This document shows, one piece after another, positions 16,404 to 25,392 of a stretch of 64,000 nucleotides of DNA (its first letter is position 1; each line of letters opens with the position of its first letter). The notes beneath the pieces are model-generated. The model had not been told where the DNA came from and ran no database searches. It worked only from the letters and a program-made list of their open reading frames with translations. Source of the stretch: Polynucleobacter corsicus (GTDB lineage: Bacteria; Pseudomonadota; Gammaproteobacteria; Burkholderiales; Burkholderiaceae); contig NZ_CP061314.1 of assembly GCF_018688255.1 (NCBI RefSeq), positions 1,488,001-1,552,000 of the forward strand, given 5' to 3'. The translations under genes were made by a program, and so were the position numbers.

Positions 16404-17415
16404 TGTTGGGCGCTTCAAAAGTTTTCATCATTGCTGCAAATTCAGGGGGTAGTGGTGATTCGATACGCATTTTCTCGCCAGTACGCGGATGAGTAAAGCC
16501 GGCTAAATGGGCGTGCAAATACAGGCGTTTGGATTTCACAATCTTGTCCTGATCTTCAAAGCCATATTTATCATCACCCAAAATCGAGTGGCCTAGTTTT
16601 TGTAAGTGGACTCGAATTTGGTGAGTACGCCCAGTTTTTAATTGGGCTTCAGCCAGAGTAATCGCCACTTCCCCACGTTTCATTACCTTAGTAACACGCA
16701 AAGCGGTATGGCTTGGCAGACCACCCGGGTCAACACGAACGCGACGCTCGCCATTGGCTAATAGGTATTTATGTAATGCAAACTTCAATTGCACCGTGCC
16801 TGCGCCCTGAGCAATTTCCCCATGGGCCAGCAAGTAATAACGCTTGTCCGTTTGCCCTTCGCGAATCTGTCGATGTAGCTCCACCAAAGCGCTACGCTTT
16901 TTAGCCAACAGCAACACGCCTGATGTATCTCGATCCAAACGGTGAACCAATTCCAAGAATTTGAGTTCGGGGCGGGTAATGCGCAGGGTCTCAATCACGC
17001 CTAGGGCGATCCCTGAACCTCCATGAACCGCTAAACCTGCTGGTTTATTTACTATTAATAGAGCTTCATCCTCGAACAAAATAGGCATTTTGTCGGAATA
17101 CCCCTGCGCCCGGGACTTGGTTTGAGCGGTATTGACGGCCGCCATTTGGGCAGGCTCAGCAAGACGAACTGGCGGGACTCTAATGACATCCCCCTCAATT
17201 AAGCGCGTAGTCGGCTCAGCCCTTTTCTTATTTACCCGAACCTCGCCGGAGCGAATAATCCGATAAACGTGGCTTTTAGGAACCCCTTTTGCCCAACGTA
17301 GTAGATAGTTATCTAGGCGCTGACCAGCCTCCTCTGGACCAATAGTCTGGAGGTGAACAGCGGCTGGAGCTGTGGTTTTGACCTGTAAAGGCTTGGAAAT
17401 GGGTTCGGATTTCAT
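16396..17415 (-). CDS. rluC: 23S rRNA pseudouridine synthase RluC
   Basis: A 339-residue RluA-family enzyme. An S4 RNA-binding domain spans about residues 30-80 (GQRLDNYLLRWAKGVPKS), followed by the catalytic domain with Asp161 in HRLDRDTSGVLLLAKK and the TGRTHQIRVH motif. RluC modifies 23S U955, U2504 and U2580 in E. coli; RluD is the main alternative, but position divergent to rne is the E. coli rluC arrangement. ATG 17413-17415; the stop overlaps the HAD gene by eight bases. Confidence 0.93.
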   Translation of the reverse strand: MKSEPISKPLQVKTTAPAAVHLQTIGPEEAGQRLDNYLLRWAKGVPKSHVYRIIRSGEVRVNKKRAEPTTRLIEGDVIRVPPVRLAEPAQMAAVNTAQTKSRAQGYSDKMPILFEDEALLIVNKPAGLAVHGGSGIALGVIETLRITRPELKFLELVHRLDRDTSGVLLLAKKRSALVELHRQIREGQTDKRYYLLAHGEIAQGAGTVQLKFALHKYLLANGERRVRVDPGGLPSHTALRVTKVMKRGEVAITLAEAQLKTGRTHQIRVHLQKLGHSILGDDKYGFEDQDKIVKSKRLYLHAHLAGFTHPRTGEKMRIESPLPPEFAAMMKTFEAPNNA

Positions 17416-17472
17416 GATTTATCTCTCTTGCCACCCCGACGGGGGTCGACAAGGGACTTAACAATACCCCAT

Positions 17473-17498
17473 TGTCCTTCAACTTGTGCCGTATAATC
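17473..17498 (+). promoter_or_regulatory. rne: Probable rne promoter
   Basis: A perfect TATAAT (17493-17498) stands in the 455-base gap between rluC and rne. No consensus -35 is found at 17 bases; TTGTCC at 17473-17478 is too close (14 bases). The resulting leader would be about 365 bases. Confidence 0.55.
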
Positions 17499-17504
17499 AA
17501 CGCT

Positions 17505-17870
17505 CTAGCCAATTTATTGGCCCGAGACTAGCCTGATTCAGGTTTGGATCGTGGAGCTTGGAGTCGCCCTTAATAGACTCCCGGGGTTGCCCCTCCCCCG
17601 TTGTAATGAGGCGCAGGGTTGGTGTGCCGTATGCCGCGACCCGCGATTAGAAGACAGTTTTCAGGCGCGCGCCTGCATTGATGACCTAAAGGAGGTCTCT
17701 GCGGCGATCGTCAAGTGTGGCACCGGTTTAATTGAACATGGTGTACCGGGCAAGAAATGCCCGGATTTGCTTGATCCACACTCCAAAGCCGCCAATGGGC
17801 TCTGCCCCAAGCGGTATCTAACTTGTCCCTAACGCAGCGCGCAGCGACGCACTCCCAATAGGAGAGTGTT
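17505..17870 (+). promoter_or_regulatory. rne: Long structured 5' leader of rne
   Basis: This non-coding stretch is full of inverted repeats: GGAGTC/GACTCC (17560-17581), GGGG-TTG-CCCC (17583-17593), the palindrome CAGGCGCGCGCCTG (17662-17675), GACCT/AGGTC (17683-17697), a seven-pair stem AGTGTGG/CCACACT (17714-17720 with 17776-17782) enclosing CCGGGCA/TGCCCGG (17746-17764), and CACTC-CC/GG-GAGTG (17850-17868) that holds the rne ribosome site. In E. coli RNase E controls its own level through a folded leader of similar length; the same role is inferred here. The weak reading frame inside (17551-17832) is not a gene. The first part, 17416-17504, holds the rluC upstream region and the promoter. 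Confidence 0.75.
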
Positions 17871-20504
17871 ATGAAACGCATGTTATTTAATGCAACTCAA
17901 CAAGAAGAGTTGCGAGTTGCCATCGTCGATGGTCAAAAACTCATCGATATTGATATCGAAGCTGCCGGTCGTGAACAACGCAAAGGCAATATTTACAAAG
18001 GTGTTATCACTCGCATTGAGCCTTCGCTCGAAGCGTGCTTTGTAAATTACGGTGAAGAACGCCATGGCTTCCTGCCATTTAAAGAAGTGGCGCGTACCTA
18101 CTTTAAAGAAGGTATTGACGTTCGTAATGCCTCCATTAAAGATGCTTTGCGCGAAGGCCAAGAAATTATTGTTCAGGTAGAAAAAGAAGAGCGTGGCCAA
18201 AAAGGCGCTGCCCTGACTTCTTTCGTCTCCTTAGCAGGACGCTATTTAGTATTGATGCCAAACAACCCACGTGGAGGCGGTGTTTCTCGCCGTATTGAAG
18301 GCGAAGACCGTCAAGAACTCCGTGAGGCGATGTCTCAATTAGAAGTACCCGATGGCATGAGCATCATTGCTCGTACGGCTGGTATTGGCCGTGACGCTAC
18401 TGAATTGCAATGGGATTTAAGTTATCTCATGCAGTTATGGACAGCGATTGACGAAGCTGCTAAAGGTAATTCAGCCCCACTATTGATCTATCTCGAATCG
18501 AGCTTAGTGATTCGTGCAATTCGTGATTACTTCCAACCAGATATTGGTGAGATCCTCATCGATACGGATGACATCTACGAGCAAGCTGCGGCATTTATGT
18601 CGGTAGTGATGCCAGATAACCTGCCAAGAGTAAAGCGTTACCAGGATGATGTTCCATTGTTCTCGCGCTTCCAAATTGAGCATCAAATTGAAACTGCATA
18701 CTCACGTACCGTGCCATTACCTTCAGGCGGCGCGATTGTGATTGACCATACTGAAGCTTTAGTTTCAGTTGACGTCAACTCCGCACGTGCAACCCGTGGC
18801 TCTGATATTGAAGAAACTGCTACTCGTACCAACTTAGAAGCTGCCGATGAAATCGCTCGTCAAGCACGTTTACGTGACTTGGGTGGTTTGATCGTGATCG
18901 ACTTCATTGATATGGAATCAAGCAAAGCGCAGAAAGATGTTGAGAATCGCCTTCGCGATGCTTTGCGTCATGACCGTGCTCGCGTTCAAATGGGCAAGAT
19001 CTCCAAGTTTGGTTTGATGGAAATGTCCCGTCAGCGCTTACGCCCTGCTCTCTCTGAAGGTAGTCATGTAACCTGCCCACGTTGTAATGGTACTGGTCAC
19101 ATCCGTGATACCGAATCGTCTGCATTGCAAGTCTTGCGCATCATTCAAGAAGAGGCAATGAAAGAGAATACTGCTGCTATTCATACGCAAGTTCCAGTCG
19201 AAGTGGCTGCATTCTTGCTCAATGAGAAGCGCGCTGAAGTCATTAAGATCGAGTCACGCTTCAAAGTGAATGTCTTGATGGTTCCGAATAAGCATTTAGA
19301 AACACCACATTACAAGCTTGAGCGTTTACGTCACGATGATCCACGTCTTGATGATCAAAAGGCCAGTTACGTGATGGCAGAAGAAGCTGCGCGTGAACTC
19401 GAAACGGATACCGCGGTAAGCCGTAAAGATGCTGACGTTAAAGTTCGCCCAGAAGCTGCTGTCAAAGGTATTACACCAAATGCACCAGCGCCAGTAAGTC
19501 AGCCACGTCCTGCACGTACTGAAAAAGCATCTGCAGAAACAGCTAGCACTGGTAGATTCTTCGGATTCATTAAGGGCCTATTCTCCTCAGCGCCTAAACC
19601 AGAAGCACAACCCGCACCTAGCGCACCACGTGGTCGCAATCAAAATAATCGTAACGGCAATAACCGCAATCGCGGTCGTCGTGGCGAGCGCAACGATCGC
19701 GCTGAGCGTCCAGCTGAGGGTGCAGCAAGCACTGAAGGTGCAAATGCGCCACGCGAAGCAGGTTCAGGTAGAGCTCGTCAAGATGGTCGTAACCGCAATG
19801 GCAATAACCGCAACCAGAACAATCCAAAACCAGAGAATCAAGCTGCGGTAACTCCAGCTACTGAAGCTGCTCCTGGAACTGATGCAGCTCCAAATGCAGA
19901 TGGTGAAGAGCGTCGTGGTCGTGGTCGCAACCGTCGTGGTCGTGGTCGTGGTCAACGTGGCGAGCGCACTGAGTCTACTGGTGATGCAGCAATTGCTTCT
20001 GTTGTTGCAGTAGCGACTTCATTCTCAGGCCCACCAGTAGGAATGGCGGGAGCTTCTGCTTCAATGCCGATTCAGAATATTGCCCAAAGCTTTGGCCATA
20101 CGACTGCACCTGTAGCTTCTAAGGAAGTGAAAGAGCGGGCACCACGTGCGCCTAGAGAACCAAGAGAGCAACGTGCACCACGTCAAAGCAATCACACTGA
20201 TAATGCTGCTCCAGTATCTACTCCAGTAGCTGCAGTCCCAGCAATTGAAGTGATCGCTAAACCGATGCCTGAGCTCCCTAAGGTTGCCTTTCAGGCACTT
20301 GAAGAGACCCCATTGCATAGCGTAGTTCAGTCTGCTGGCATGGTCTGGGTAGCAACAGATTCTGGCAAGCATCAAGAAGCGCAATCGCAAATCCAAGCAG
20401 AGCCAGAAATTTTGCCAACAGGCAGAACTCCTAAAGCACCCGTTAGTTTGCAAAATGGTCCAATGGTTTTAGTTGAAACCGGCGGCCAAGAAAAAACGGT
20501 TTAA
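17871..20504 (+). CDS. rne: Ribonuclease E
   Basis: An 877-residue endoribonuclease central to mRNA decay and rRNA/tRNA processing. The S1 domain lies at about residues 37-120, the catalytic aspartates at Asp301 (VSVDVNSAR) and Asp344 (VIDFIDM), matching E. coli D303 and D346, and the zinc link CPRC at 402-405. From about residue 540 the protein is disordered, with three Arg/Asn/Gly-rich blocks (around 583-612, 643-660 and 683-705) that should bind RNA, and a Pro/Ala-rich tail. An amphipathic segment GRFFGFIKGLFSS near 562 may be a membrane anchor. Expression is probably autoregulated through the leader. Confidence 0.97.
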   Translation: MKRMLFNATQQEELRVAIVDGQKLIDIDIEAAGREQRKGNIYKGVITRIEPSLEACFVNYGEERHGFLPFKEVARTYFKEGIDVRNASIKDALREGQEIIVQVEKEERGQKGAALTSFVSLAGRYLVLMPNNPRGGGVSRRIEGEDRQELREAMSQLEVPDGMSIIARTAGIGRDATELQWDLSYLMQLWTAIDEAAKGNSAPLLIYLESSLVIRAIRDYFQPDIGEILIDTDDIYEQAAAFMSVVMPDNLPRVKRYQDDVPLFSRFQIEHQIETAYSRTVPLPSGGAIVIDHTEALVSVDVNSARATRGSDIEETATRTNLEAADEIARQARLRDLGGLIVIDFIDMESSKAQKDVENRLRDALRHDRARVQMGKISKFGLMEMSRQRLRPALSEGSHVTCPRCNGTGHIRDTESSALQVLRIIQEEAMKENTAAIHTQVPVEVAAFLLNEKRAEVIKIESRFKVNVLMVPNKHLETPHYKLERLRHDDPRLDDQKASYVMAEEAARELETDTAVSRKDADVKVRPEAAVKGITPNAPAPVSQPRPARTEKASAETASTGRFFGFIKGLFSSAPKPEAQPAPSAPRGRNQNNRNGNNRNRGRRGERNDRAERPAEGAASTEGANAPREAGSGRARQDGRNRNGNNRNQNNPKPENQAAVTPATEAAPGTDAAPNADGEERRGRGRNRRGRGRGQRGERTESTGDAAIASVVAVATSFSGPPVGMAGASASMPIQNIAQSFGHTTAPVASKEVKERAPRAPREPREQRAPRQSNHTDNAAPVSTPVAAVPAIEVIAKPMPELPKVAFQALEETPLHSVVQSAGMVWVATDSGKHQEAQSQIQAEPEILPTGRTPKAPVSLQNGPMVLVETGGQEKTV

Positions 20505-20551
20505 TCCAGTTTCTCCAGACTGCTATTTATCCCACAAGGATATTTGGCAGT

Positions 20552-20581
20552 TTGGCAGAAACACGGTTTCACAGCCATAAT
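20552..20581 (+). promoter_or_regulatory. moaA: Probable moaA promoter
   Basis: TTGGCA (20552-20557) and CATAAT (20576-20581) are separated by 18 bases, five of six matches in each box. The moaA ATG (20587) is only five bases after the -10, so the transcript would start at or next to the start codon. Confidence 0.55.
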
Positions 20582-20586
20582 TATGC

Positions 20587-21699
20587 ATGGTTGAAAAAGT
20601 AATCCCTATACGTTTAGATGAAGGTAAAGGCCTGACGCCGTCCATACCAGGACAGCTTTTGGCTGCGAATGCTTCGACCAAAGATACCCGCGTACGCCAG
20701 CTACGTGATTTACGTATCTCCGTCACTGATCGCTGTAATTTCCGCTGCACCTACTGCATGCCTAAGGAAATCTTCGATAAAGACTACCCCTACCTCTCTC
20801 ATAATGAATTACTGAGCTTTGAAGAGATCACCCGGTTAACAACTATCTTTGCTTCGCTAGGTGTAGAAAAAATTCGCCTTACTGGTGGTGAACCTTTGTT
20901 GCGCAAAAATCTCGAAGTGTTGATTGAGATGCTGGCCAAGATTCGCACCACGTCAGGTCGGCCGCTTGATCTCACCTTAACTACGAATGGCAGTATTTTG
21001 CGCAAGAAAGCAGCTGCATTAAAAGCTGCAGGTTTGCATCGCCTCACCATCAGCCTGGATGGCCTAAATGATGATGTCTTCAAAAAAATGAATGATGTCG
21101 ACTTTCCAGTTACGGATGTGCTTGATGGAATTGCTGCAGCTCAAGAAGCGGGCTTTTCCAATCTCAAAGTCAACATGGTGGTTAAGAAGGGCACAAACGA
21201 TCAAGAGATTATTGGCATGGCCAAGCACTTCAAAGGTAGCGGTGTAACACTGCGCTTTATTGAGTTTATGGATGTGGGAAGCTCTAACGGCTGGGATATG
21301 TCCCAAGTACTCCCCTCACAAGAAGTTGCTAATCATATTAATGCCGTCCTTCCGATAGAAGCTATTGAGGCTAACTATCCTGGTGAAGTAGCTCAGCGCT
21401 GGCGCTATCTTGATGGCTCCGGTGAAATTGGCTTTATTTCTAGCGTCACACAAACTTTTTGTCACGAGTGCACGCGCGCTCGTATCTCTACGGATGGTCA
21501 GCTTTATCTTTGCTTATTCGCAAATGAAGGCTTTGATTTCAAAACGCTACTGCGTTCCGGTAGAAGTGATTTAGAGATTGCCAATGCCATCATGTCAACA
21601 TGGTCTGGACGAAATGATCACTACTCAGAAATTCGGGGATCCAATACTGCCGGATCAAAATCCGCTCGCAAAGTAGAGATGTCTTACATCGGCGGCTAA
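20587..21699 (+). CDS. moaA: GTP 3',8-cyclase MoaA
   Basis: A 370-residue radical SAM enzyme that begins molybdenum cofactor synthesis by cyclising GTP. The SAM-cluster cysteines are Cys50, Cys54 and Cys57 (DRCNFRCTYCMPK); the second cluster cysteines lie in FCHECTRARI and LCLF; the protein ends in the conserved Gly-Gly. A 35-residue N-terminal extension precedes the core. No Shine-Dalgarno is visible. Its stop shares one base with mobA (TAATG). Confidence 0.97.
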   Translation: MVEKVIPIRLDEGKGLTPSIPGQLLAANASTKDTRVRQLRDLRISVTDRCNFRCTYCMPKEIFDKDYPYLSHNELLSFEEITRLTTIFASLGVEKIRLTGGEPLLRKNLEVLIEMLAKIRTTSGRPLDLTLTTNGSILRKKAAALKAAGLHRLTISLDGLNDDVFKKMNDVDFPVTDVLDGIAAAQEAGFSNLKVNMVVKKGTNDQEIIGMAKHFKGSGVTLRFIEFMDVGSSNGWDMSQVLPSQEVANHINAVLPIEAIEANYPGEVAQRWRYLDGSGEIGFISSVTQTFCHECTRARISTDGQLYLCLFANEGFDFKTLLRSGRSDLEIANAIMSTWSGRNDHYSEIRGSNTAGSKSARKVEMSYIGG

Positions 21700-22304
21700 T
21701 GATTACCTCAGAAGACATTACTGGACTGATTTTGGCAGGGGGCCGCGCCCAAAGAATGGGTGGTATTGATAAAGGTCTAATCCCCTTTCATGGCAAGCCC
21801 CTGATTGAATCGGCTATCAGCCGACTCAAACCTCAAGTGAGCACTATCCTGATTAATGCTAACCGTAGCATTACAAAGTATTCCCACTATGGCTATCCAG
21901 TACTCATGGATGAAACTCCGGATTTTTCTGGCCCATTGGCTGGCTTCTCAGTTGGACTGAGGCATTGCAAAACGCCCTACTTGCTCACGTCGCCTTGTGA
22001 CTCCCCTTTATTGCCAACCGATCTTGCCGAAAAGATGGCGCACCAATTGGAAAATAATAATTTGGAGCTTGTCTTTGCTTCTTCAAAAGAGGGTGACGGC
22101 AAGGCTTGGTCGCAACCAGTTTTCTGTTTAATGAAAAGTGATTTACAGGATTCTTTAAATGCCTTTCTAAGTAAAGGGGATTTAAAGATTGATCGCTGGT
22201 TTAAAGAATTGCGCTCTGCTACTGTCATATTTGAAAATGCTCAAGCATTCGCCAATGTCAACACACCGGAAGAATTAGCTGCCTTAGAAAAAGTATCGTC
22301 ATGA
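21699..22304 (+). CDS. mobA: Molybdenum cofactor guanylyltransferase
   Basis: A 201-residue nucleotidyltransferase that attaches GMP to molybdopterin to give the bis-MGD cofactor used by DMSO-reductase family enzymes. The N-terminal LILAGGRAQRMGGIDKGL motif is diagnostic, as is the metal-binding SPCDSPLLP segment. It overlaps moaA by one base and moeA by four (ATGA), so the three are translated as a coupled unit. Its presence implies at least one MGD-type molybdoenzyme elsewhere in the genome. Confidence 0.95.
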   Translation: MITSEDITGLILAGGRAQRMGGIDKGLIPFHGKPLIESAISRLKPQVSTILINANRSITKYSHYGYPVLMDETPDFSGPLAGFSVGLRHCKTPYLLTSPCDSPLLPTDLAEKMAHQLENNNLELVFASSKEGDGKAWSQPVFCLMKSDLQDSLNAFLSKGDLKIDRWFKELRSATVIFENAQAFANVNTPEELAALEKVSS

Positions 22305-23623
22305 CCGATTTAATCAAGCACTCCCCAAACAGCCCCATCCTCTTGACTGCCTCACTCCATGTAGATGAAGCACGTAAGGCTATCTCAGGCTTAGTCAACG
22401 AATTACTTCTAGAGTCTCGCAAGCTGAACAATGCGAGCGATATTGAGTTAGTCACTTTGGATCAAGCGATTAATCGCATTTTGGCGGAAGACTTGCTTTC
22501 TCCAATAGATGTCCCTGCTGCTGATAACTCCGCCATGGATGGCTTTGCATTTCATGGGGATTGCCTGGGAAATAGTGAGGCAATAGTCACCCTGAAGATC
22601 ATTGGCACAGCCTATGCTGGCAAACCTTATGAAGGCGCTGTTGGCCCAGGCGAATGCCTCAAGATCATGACTGGCGCCGTCATGCCCAAGGGCTGCGATA
22701 CCGTCATTCCTCAAGAATTTACCGAATCCGCAAGTGAGTCAACTTTAGGCTTTAAACAAAACCAAGTGAAGCGTGGTGACAATCGCCGCTTACGAGGTGA
22801 AGATTTGCAAAGCGGTAAAGCTGCTATTGCTGCTGGTCGCTTATTGCGACCCTCCGACCTTGGCCTAGCTGCGTCCTTGGGCATCGCCAGCCTCAAAGTG
22901 CATCACAAACTCAAGGTGGCCATTCTCTCCTCTGGAGATGAATTGCGTACTCTAGGACAAGCTCTTGATGCGGGCAGTATTTATGACAGTAATCGCTATA
23001 GCCTGACTGGACTTCTCAATCGACTCAATATAGAAATTATTGATTGCGGCATTGTGCGTGATGATCCTGTCTCGCTGAAAGCCGCCTTCGTAGATGCAGC
23101 CTCTAAAGCAGATGTTCTGATCTCTTCTGGCGGAGTCTCCGTTGGTGAGGCGGACTTTACCAAGCAAATCATGCAAGAACTGGGTGATGTAGGCTTTTGG
23201 AAAATTGCCATGCGCCCAGGTCGACCCATGGCCTTTGGAATGCTCAAGCCTGTTAATGGCTCTAGCCGCAAGACCCTCTTTTTTGGCCTGCCTGGCAATC
23301 CAGTAGCTGTCATGGTGACCTTCTATCAATTTGTTCGCTCCGCTTTATTGCAACTCAACGGTGCAAGCCAGACTGAGCAGCTCATGACCCAAGCAATTGC
23401 CGAGGCACCGATTCGGAAAAAGCCAGGTAGGACAGAATTTCAGCGCGCCATTATGGGTCGCGGTCCCGATGGGAAGCCGACGGTAAAGCTTACTGGTAGC
23501 CAAGGTGCTGGAATTTTACGATCGATGAGCGAGGCAAATTGCTTTGTCATCCTGTCTCACGACCAAGGGAATGTGGCGACTGGTGACTGGGTAGATGTAG
23601 CGCTTTTCGACGGACTGCTTTAA
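22301..23623 (+). CDS. moeA: Molybdopterin molybdenumtransferase
   Basis: A 440-residue MoeA that inserts molybdate into adenylylated molybdopterin. The segments DNSAMDGFAF, TGAVMPKGCDTVI, RGDNRRLRGEDLQSG, ILSSGDEL and SGGVSVGEADF are the family blocks in order; the C-terminal domain closes the protein. It acts after Mog, which is encoded separately at 32.1 kb. It overlaps mobA by four bases and is followed 11 bases later by a small membrane protein gene. Confidence 0.96.
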   Translation: MTDLIKHSPNSPILLTASLHVDEARKAISGLVNELLLESRKLNNASDIELVTLDQAINRILAEDLLSPIDVPAADNSAMDGFAFHGDCLGNSEAIVTLKIIGTAYAGKPYEGAVGPGECLKIMTGAVMPKGCDTVIPQEFTESASESTLGFKQNQVKRGDNRRLRGEDLQSGKAAIAAGRLLRPSDLGLAASLGIASLKVHHKLKVAILSSGDELRTLGQALDAGSIYDSNRYSLTGLLNRLNIEIIDCGIVRDDPVSLKAAFVDAASKADVLISSGGVSVGEADFTKQIMQELGDVGFWKIAMRPGRPMAFGMLKPVNGSSRKTLFFGLPGNPVAVMVTFYQFVRSALLQLNGASQTEQLMTQAIAEAPIRKKPGRTEFQRAIMGRGPDGKPTVKLTGSQGAGILRSMSEANCFVILSHDQGNVATGDWVDVALFDGLL

Positions 23624-23634
23624 GATTGCACCTC

Positions 23635-23928
23635 ATGAAACTGACCAAAAAAGAAATTGCCTTCGTAGACCCAATGCATACCGCCAAAACTCTGGTTTTG
23701 GTTTATCTCTGCTTCTCTGTGCCGATTGTGTTGTTAGCCTTGTTTGTAGCCTTCATTCGTGACGGCGCCATCCCTGGATTTACCGTTCTCTCTGCACTGA
23801 TTCTGAATGCCCTACTTGGTTTTGCTTTGCTGTGGATTGCTTGTAAGGTCTACAACTGGGTAGCAGGTAAGTTTGGCGGCATCGAACTTGCTCTTCGCGA
23901 GCTCCCAGAAGAAATTGAAGCAGATTAA
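23635..23928 (+). CDS. Small two-helix membrane protein, unknown function
   Basis: A 97-residue protein with two predicted membrane helices (about 18-40 and 49-73) and an acidic C-terminus (LRELPEEIEAD). I do not recognise the family. ATG 23635 was chosen; a TTG at 23626 would add three residues. It follows moeA by 11 bases and so probably belongs to the moa operon, though nothing links it to the cofactor. Its end faces the convergent dehydrogenase gene eight bases away. Confidence 0.75.
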   Translation: MKLTKKEIAFVDPMHTAKTLVLVYLCFSVPIVLLALFVAFIRDGAIPGFTVLSALILNALLGFALLWIACKVYNWVAGKFGGIELALRELPEEIEAD

Positions 23929-23936
23929 GTTTTCAG

Positions 23937-24950
23937 CTAGGCTGTAAATACTTCTGTATTGATTAAGCTTGGTGGTTTATTTCCATCAAGCGCTGCTCGC
24001 AAATTCTCTACCGCTAAATCTACCATCGCTCTGCGTGTTTTTTCTGTAGCGCTAGCAATGTGCGGGGCCAACACAATATTGCTGCACTTGAGTAACTCGG
24101 GATGTACCTGAGGCTCACCTTCAAAAACATCTAAGCCCGCTGCAAAGATCTTGCCACTCTGCAATGCTTTTGCTAAAGCCACATCGTCCACAATACCGCC
24201 ACGGGCTATATTAATCAGGGTTGCAGTGGGTTTCATCAGCGCAATTTCTGGAGCGCCAATCGTGTGATGATTTTGAGTTGTATAAGGCAGCACCAACACC
24301 ACATGGTCGGCAGTACGCAGTAATTCTTCTTTGGAAACATAGCTTGCTTTACAAGCTTGTTCATCTTCGGAAGATAAGCGACTGCGGTTGTGATAAATCA
24401 CTTTCATACCAAAACCTAGTGCACGTTTTGCAATGCCTTGGCCAATGCGGCCCATACCGATAATGCCGACCGTACTGTGGTGCAAATCCATGCCTAATGG
24501 GTTATTCACAATCGACCATTGATCCCACTTACCTGCTCGTACCCAATGCTCGGATTCTGTAATACGCCTAGCAGTTGCCATTAACAAGGCAAAGCCAAAA
24601 TCAGCCGTTGTATCCGTAAGAACGTCAGGGGTATTTGTAGCCATGACCCCAGCAGCAGTAATGGATGGGATATCAAAATTGTTATAGCCAACAGAAATAT
24701 TGGCTACTACCTTTAAATTTTTGGCTTGAGCTAAAGCGGAAGCGTCAATTCGCTCACTTCCCGCCACTAGGGCGCCCTGGACTTCCGAAAGTGCTTTTTG
24801 CAACTCTTCTGGGGTCAATATTTTGTCAGACTGGTTAGAGCGAACCTCATAGGACTCCTCTAATTTGGCTAGCGCTTCAGGAAAAATGGCCCTTGCGACC
24901 AAAATTTTGGATTTTTGGGTATCTTTGGAAGTATTTGCTAGAGTGTTCAT
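23937..24950 (-). CDS. D-2-hydroxyacid dehydrogenase (glyoxylate/hydroxypyruvate reductase-like)
   Basis: A 337-residue NAD(P)-dependent dehydrogenase. The Rossmann motif GMGRIGQGIAKRA and the catalytic Arg (NIARGGIVDD), Glu (FEGEPQVHPEL) and His (APHIASAT) are present in order. The NISVGYNNFD segment resembles GhrB-type glyoxylate/hydroxypyruvate (D-glycerate) reductases, so a role in glycerate or glyoxylate metabolism is likely but not proven. It is divergent from the ferredoxin gene, with a 15-base palindrome between. Confidence 0.86.
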   Translation of the reverse strand: MNTLANTSKDTQKSKILVARAIFPEALAKLEESYEVRSNQSDKILTPEELQKALSEVQGALVAGSERIDASALAQAKNLKVVANISVGYNNFDIPSITAAGVMATNTPDVLTDTTADFGFALLMATARRITESEHWVRAGKWDQWSIVNNPLGMDLHHSTVGIIGMGRIGQGIAKRALGFGMKVIYHNRSRLSSEDEQACKASYVSKEELLRTADHVVLVLPYTTQNHHTIGAPEIALMKPTATLINIARGGIVDDVALAKALQSGKIFAAGLDVFEGEPQVHPELLKCSNIVLAPHIASATEKTRRAMVDLAVENLRAALDGNKPPSLINTEVFTA

Positions 24951-24995
24951 AGCGTGACTTTACCTCAAGTAAATTAAGGCTTTCGCCTGAAAAAA

Positions 24996-25010
24996 TAGCT
25001 GATTCAGCTA
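24996..25010. promoter_or_regulatory. 15-base palindrome in the divergent spacer
   Basis: TAGCTGA-T-TCAGCTA is a perfect inverted repeat with a one-base centre in the 117-base gap between the dehydrogenase and ferredoxin genes. A TATAAC box follows at 25022-25027. It has the form of a repressor site, but no regulator is encoded nearby. Confidence 0.4.
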
Positions 25011-25067
25011 AAATGGGCTTTTATAACTTGGCAGTCCATAACCTGGGCTCCTTAACTGCAAACCATC

Positions 25068-25391
25068 ATGACTTACGTTGTTACCGAAGCTTGTATTCGC
25101 TGCAAATACACTGATTGCGTTGATGTCTGCCCAGTCGATTGTTTTCGCGAAGGTCCTAACTTTTTAGTGATTGATCCAGATGAATGTATCGACTGCGCAG
25201 TCTGCGTACCAGAGTGCCCAGTCAATGCGATTTATGCGGAAGATGATGTACCAGGAGATCAACAGTCTTTTATTAAATTAAATGCAGATCTTTCCGCAGG
25301 ATGGACATCTATCACCAAATCCAAATCAGCCCTTCCAGATGCGGATGAGTGGAAAGACGTTAAAAACAAAATTGATCAGCTGGTAAAGTAA
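25068..25391 (+). CDS. fdxA: 7Fe (3Fe-4S/4Fe-4S) ferredoxin
   Basis: A 107-residue ferredoxin of the Azotobacter FdI / FdxA type. Cys9, Cys17 and Cys50 should hold the 3Fe-4S cluster and Cys21, Cys40, Cys43 and Cys46 the 4Fe-4S cluster; Cys12 and Cys25 are the usual extra cysteines. The C-terminal extension of about 40 residues is typical. It ends one base before the reductase start, so electron donor and reductase are probably made together. Confidence 0.95.
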   Translation: MTYVVTEACIRCKYTDCVDVCPVDCFREGPNFLVIDPDECIDCAVCVPECPVNAIYAEDDVPGDQQSFIKLNADLSAGWTSITKSKSALPDADEWKDVKNKIDQLVK

Positions 25392-25392
25392 A

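Noticed and set aside
17551..17832. A 93-codon open frame in the rne leader
   Set aside because: It coincides with the hairpins of the structured leader, has no ribosome site and reads as low-likelihood protein; structure explains the sequence better.
20061..20453. A long open frame antisense to the 3' end of rne
   Set aside because: Codon composition follows from the repetitive rne tail on the other strand; no family resemblance and no start signals.
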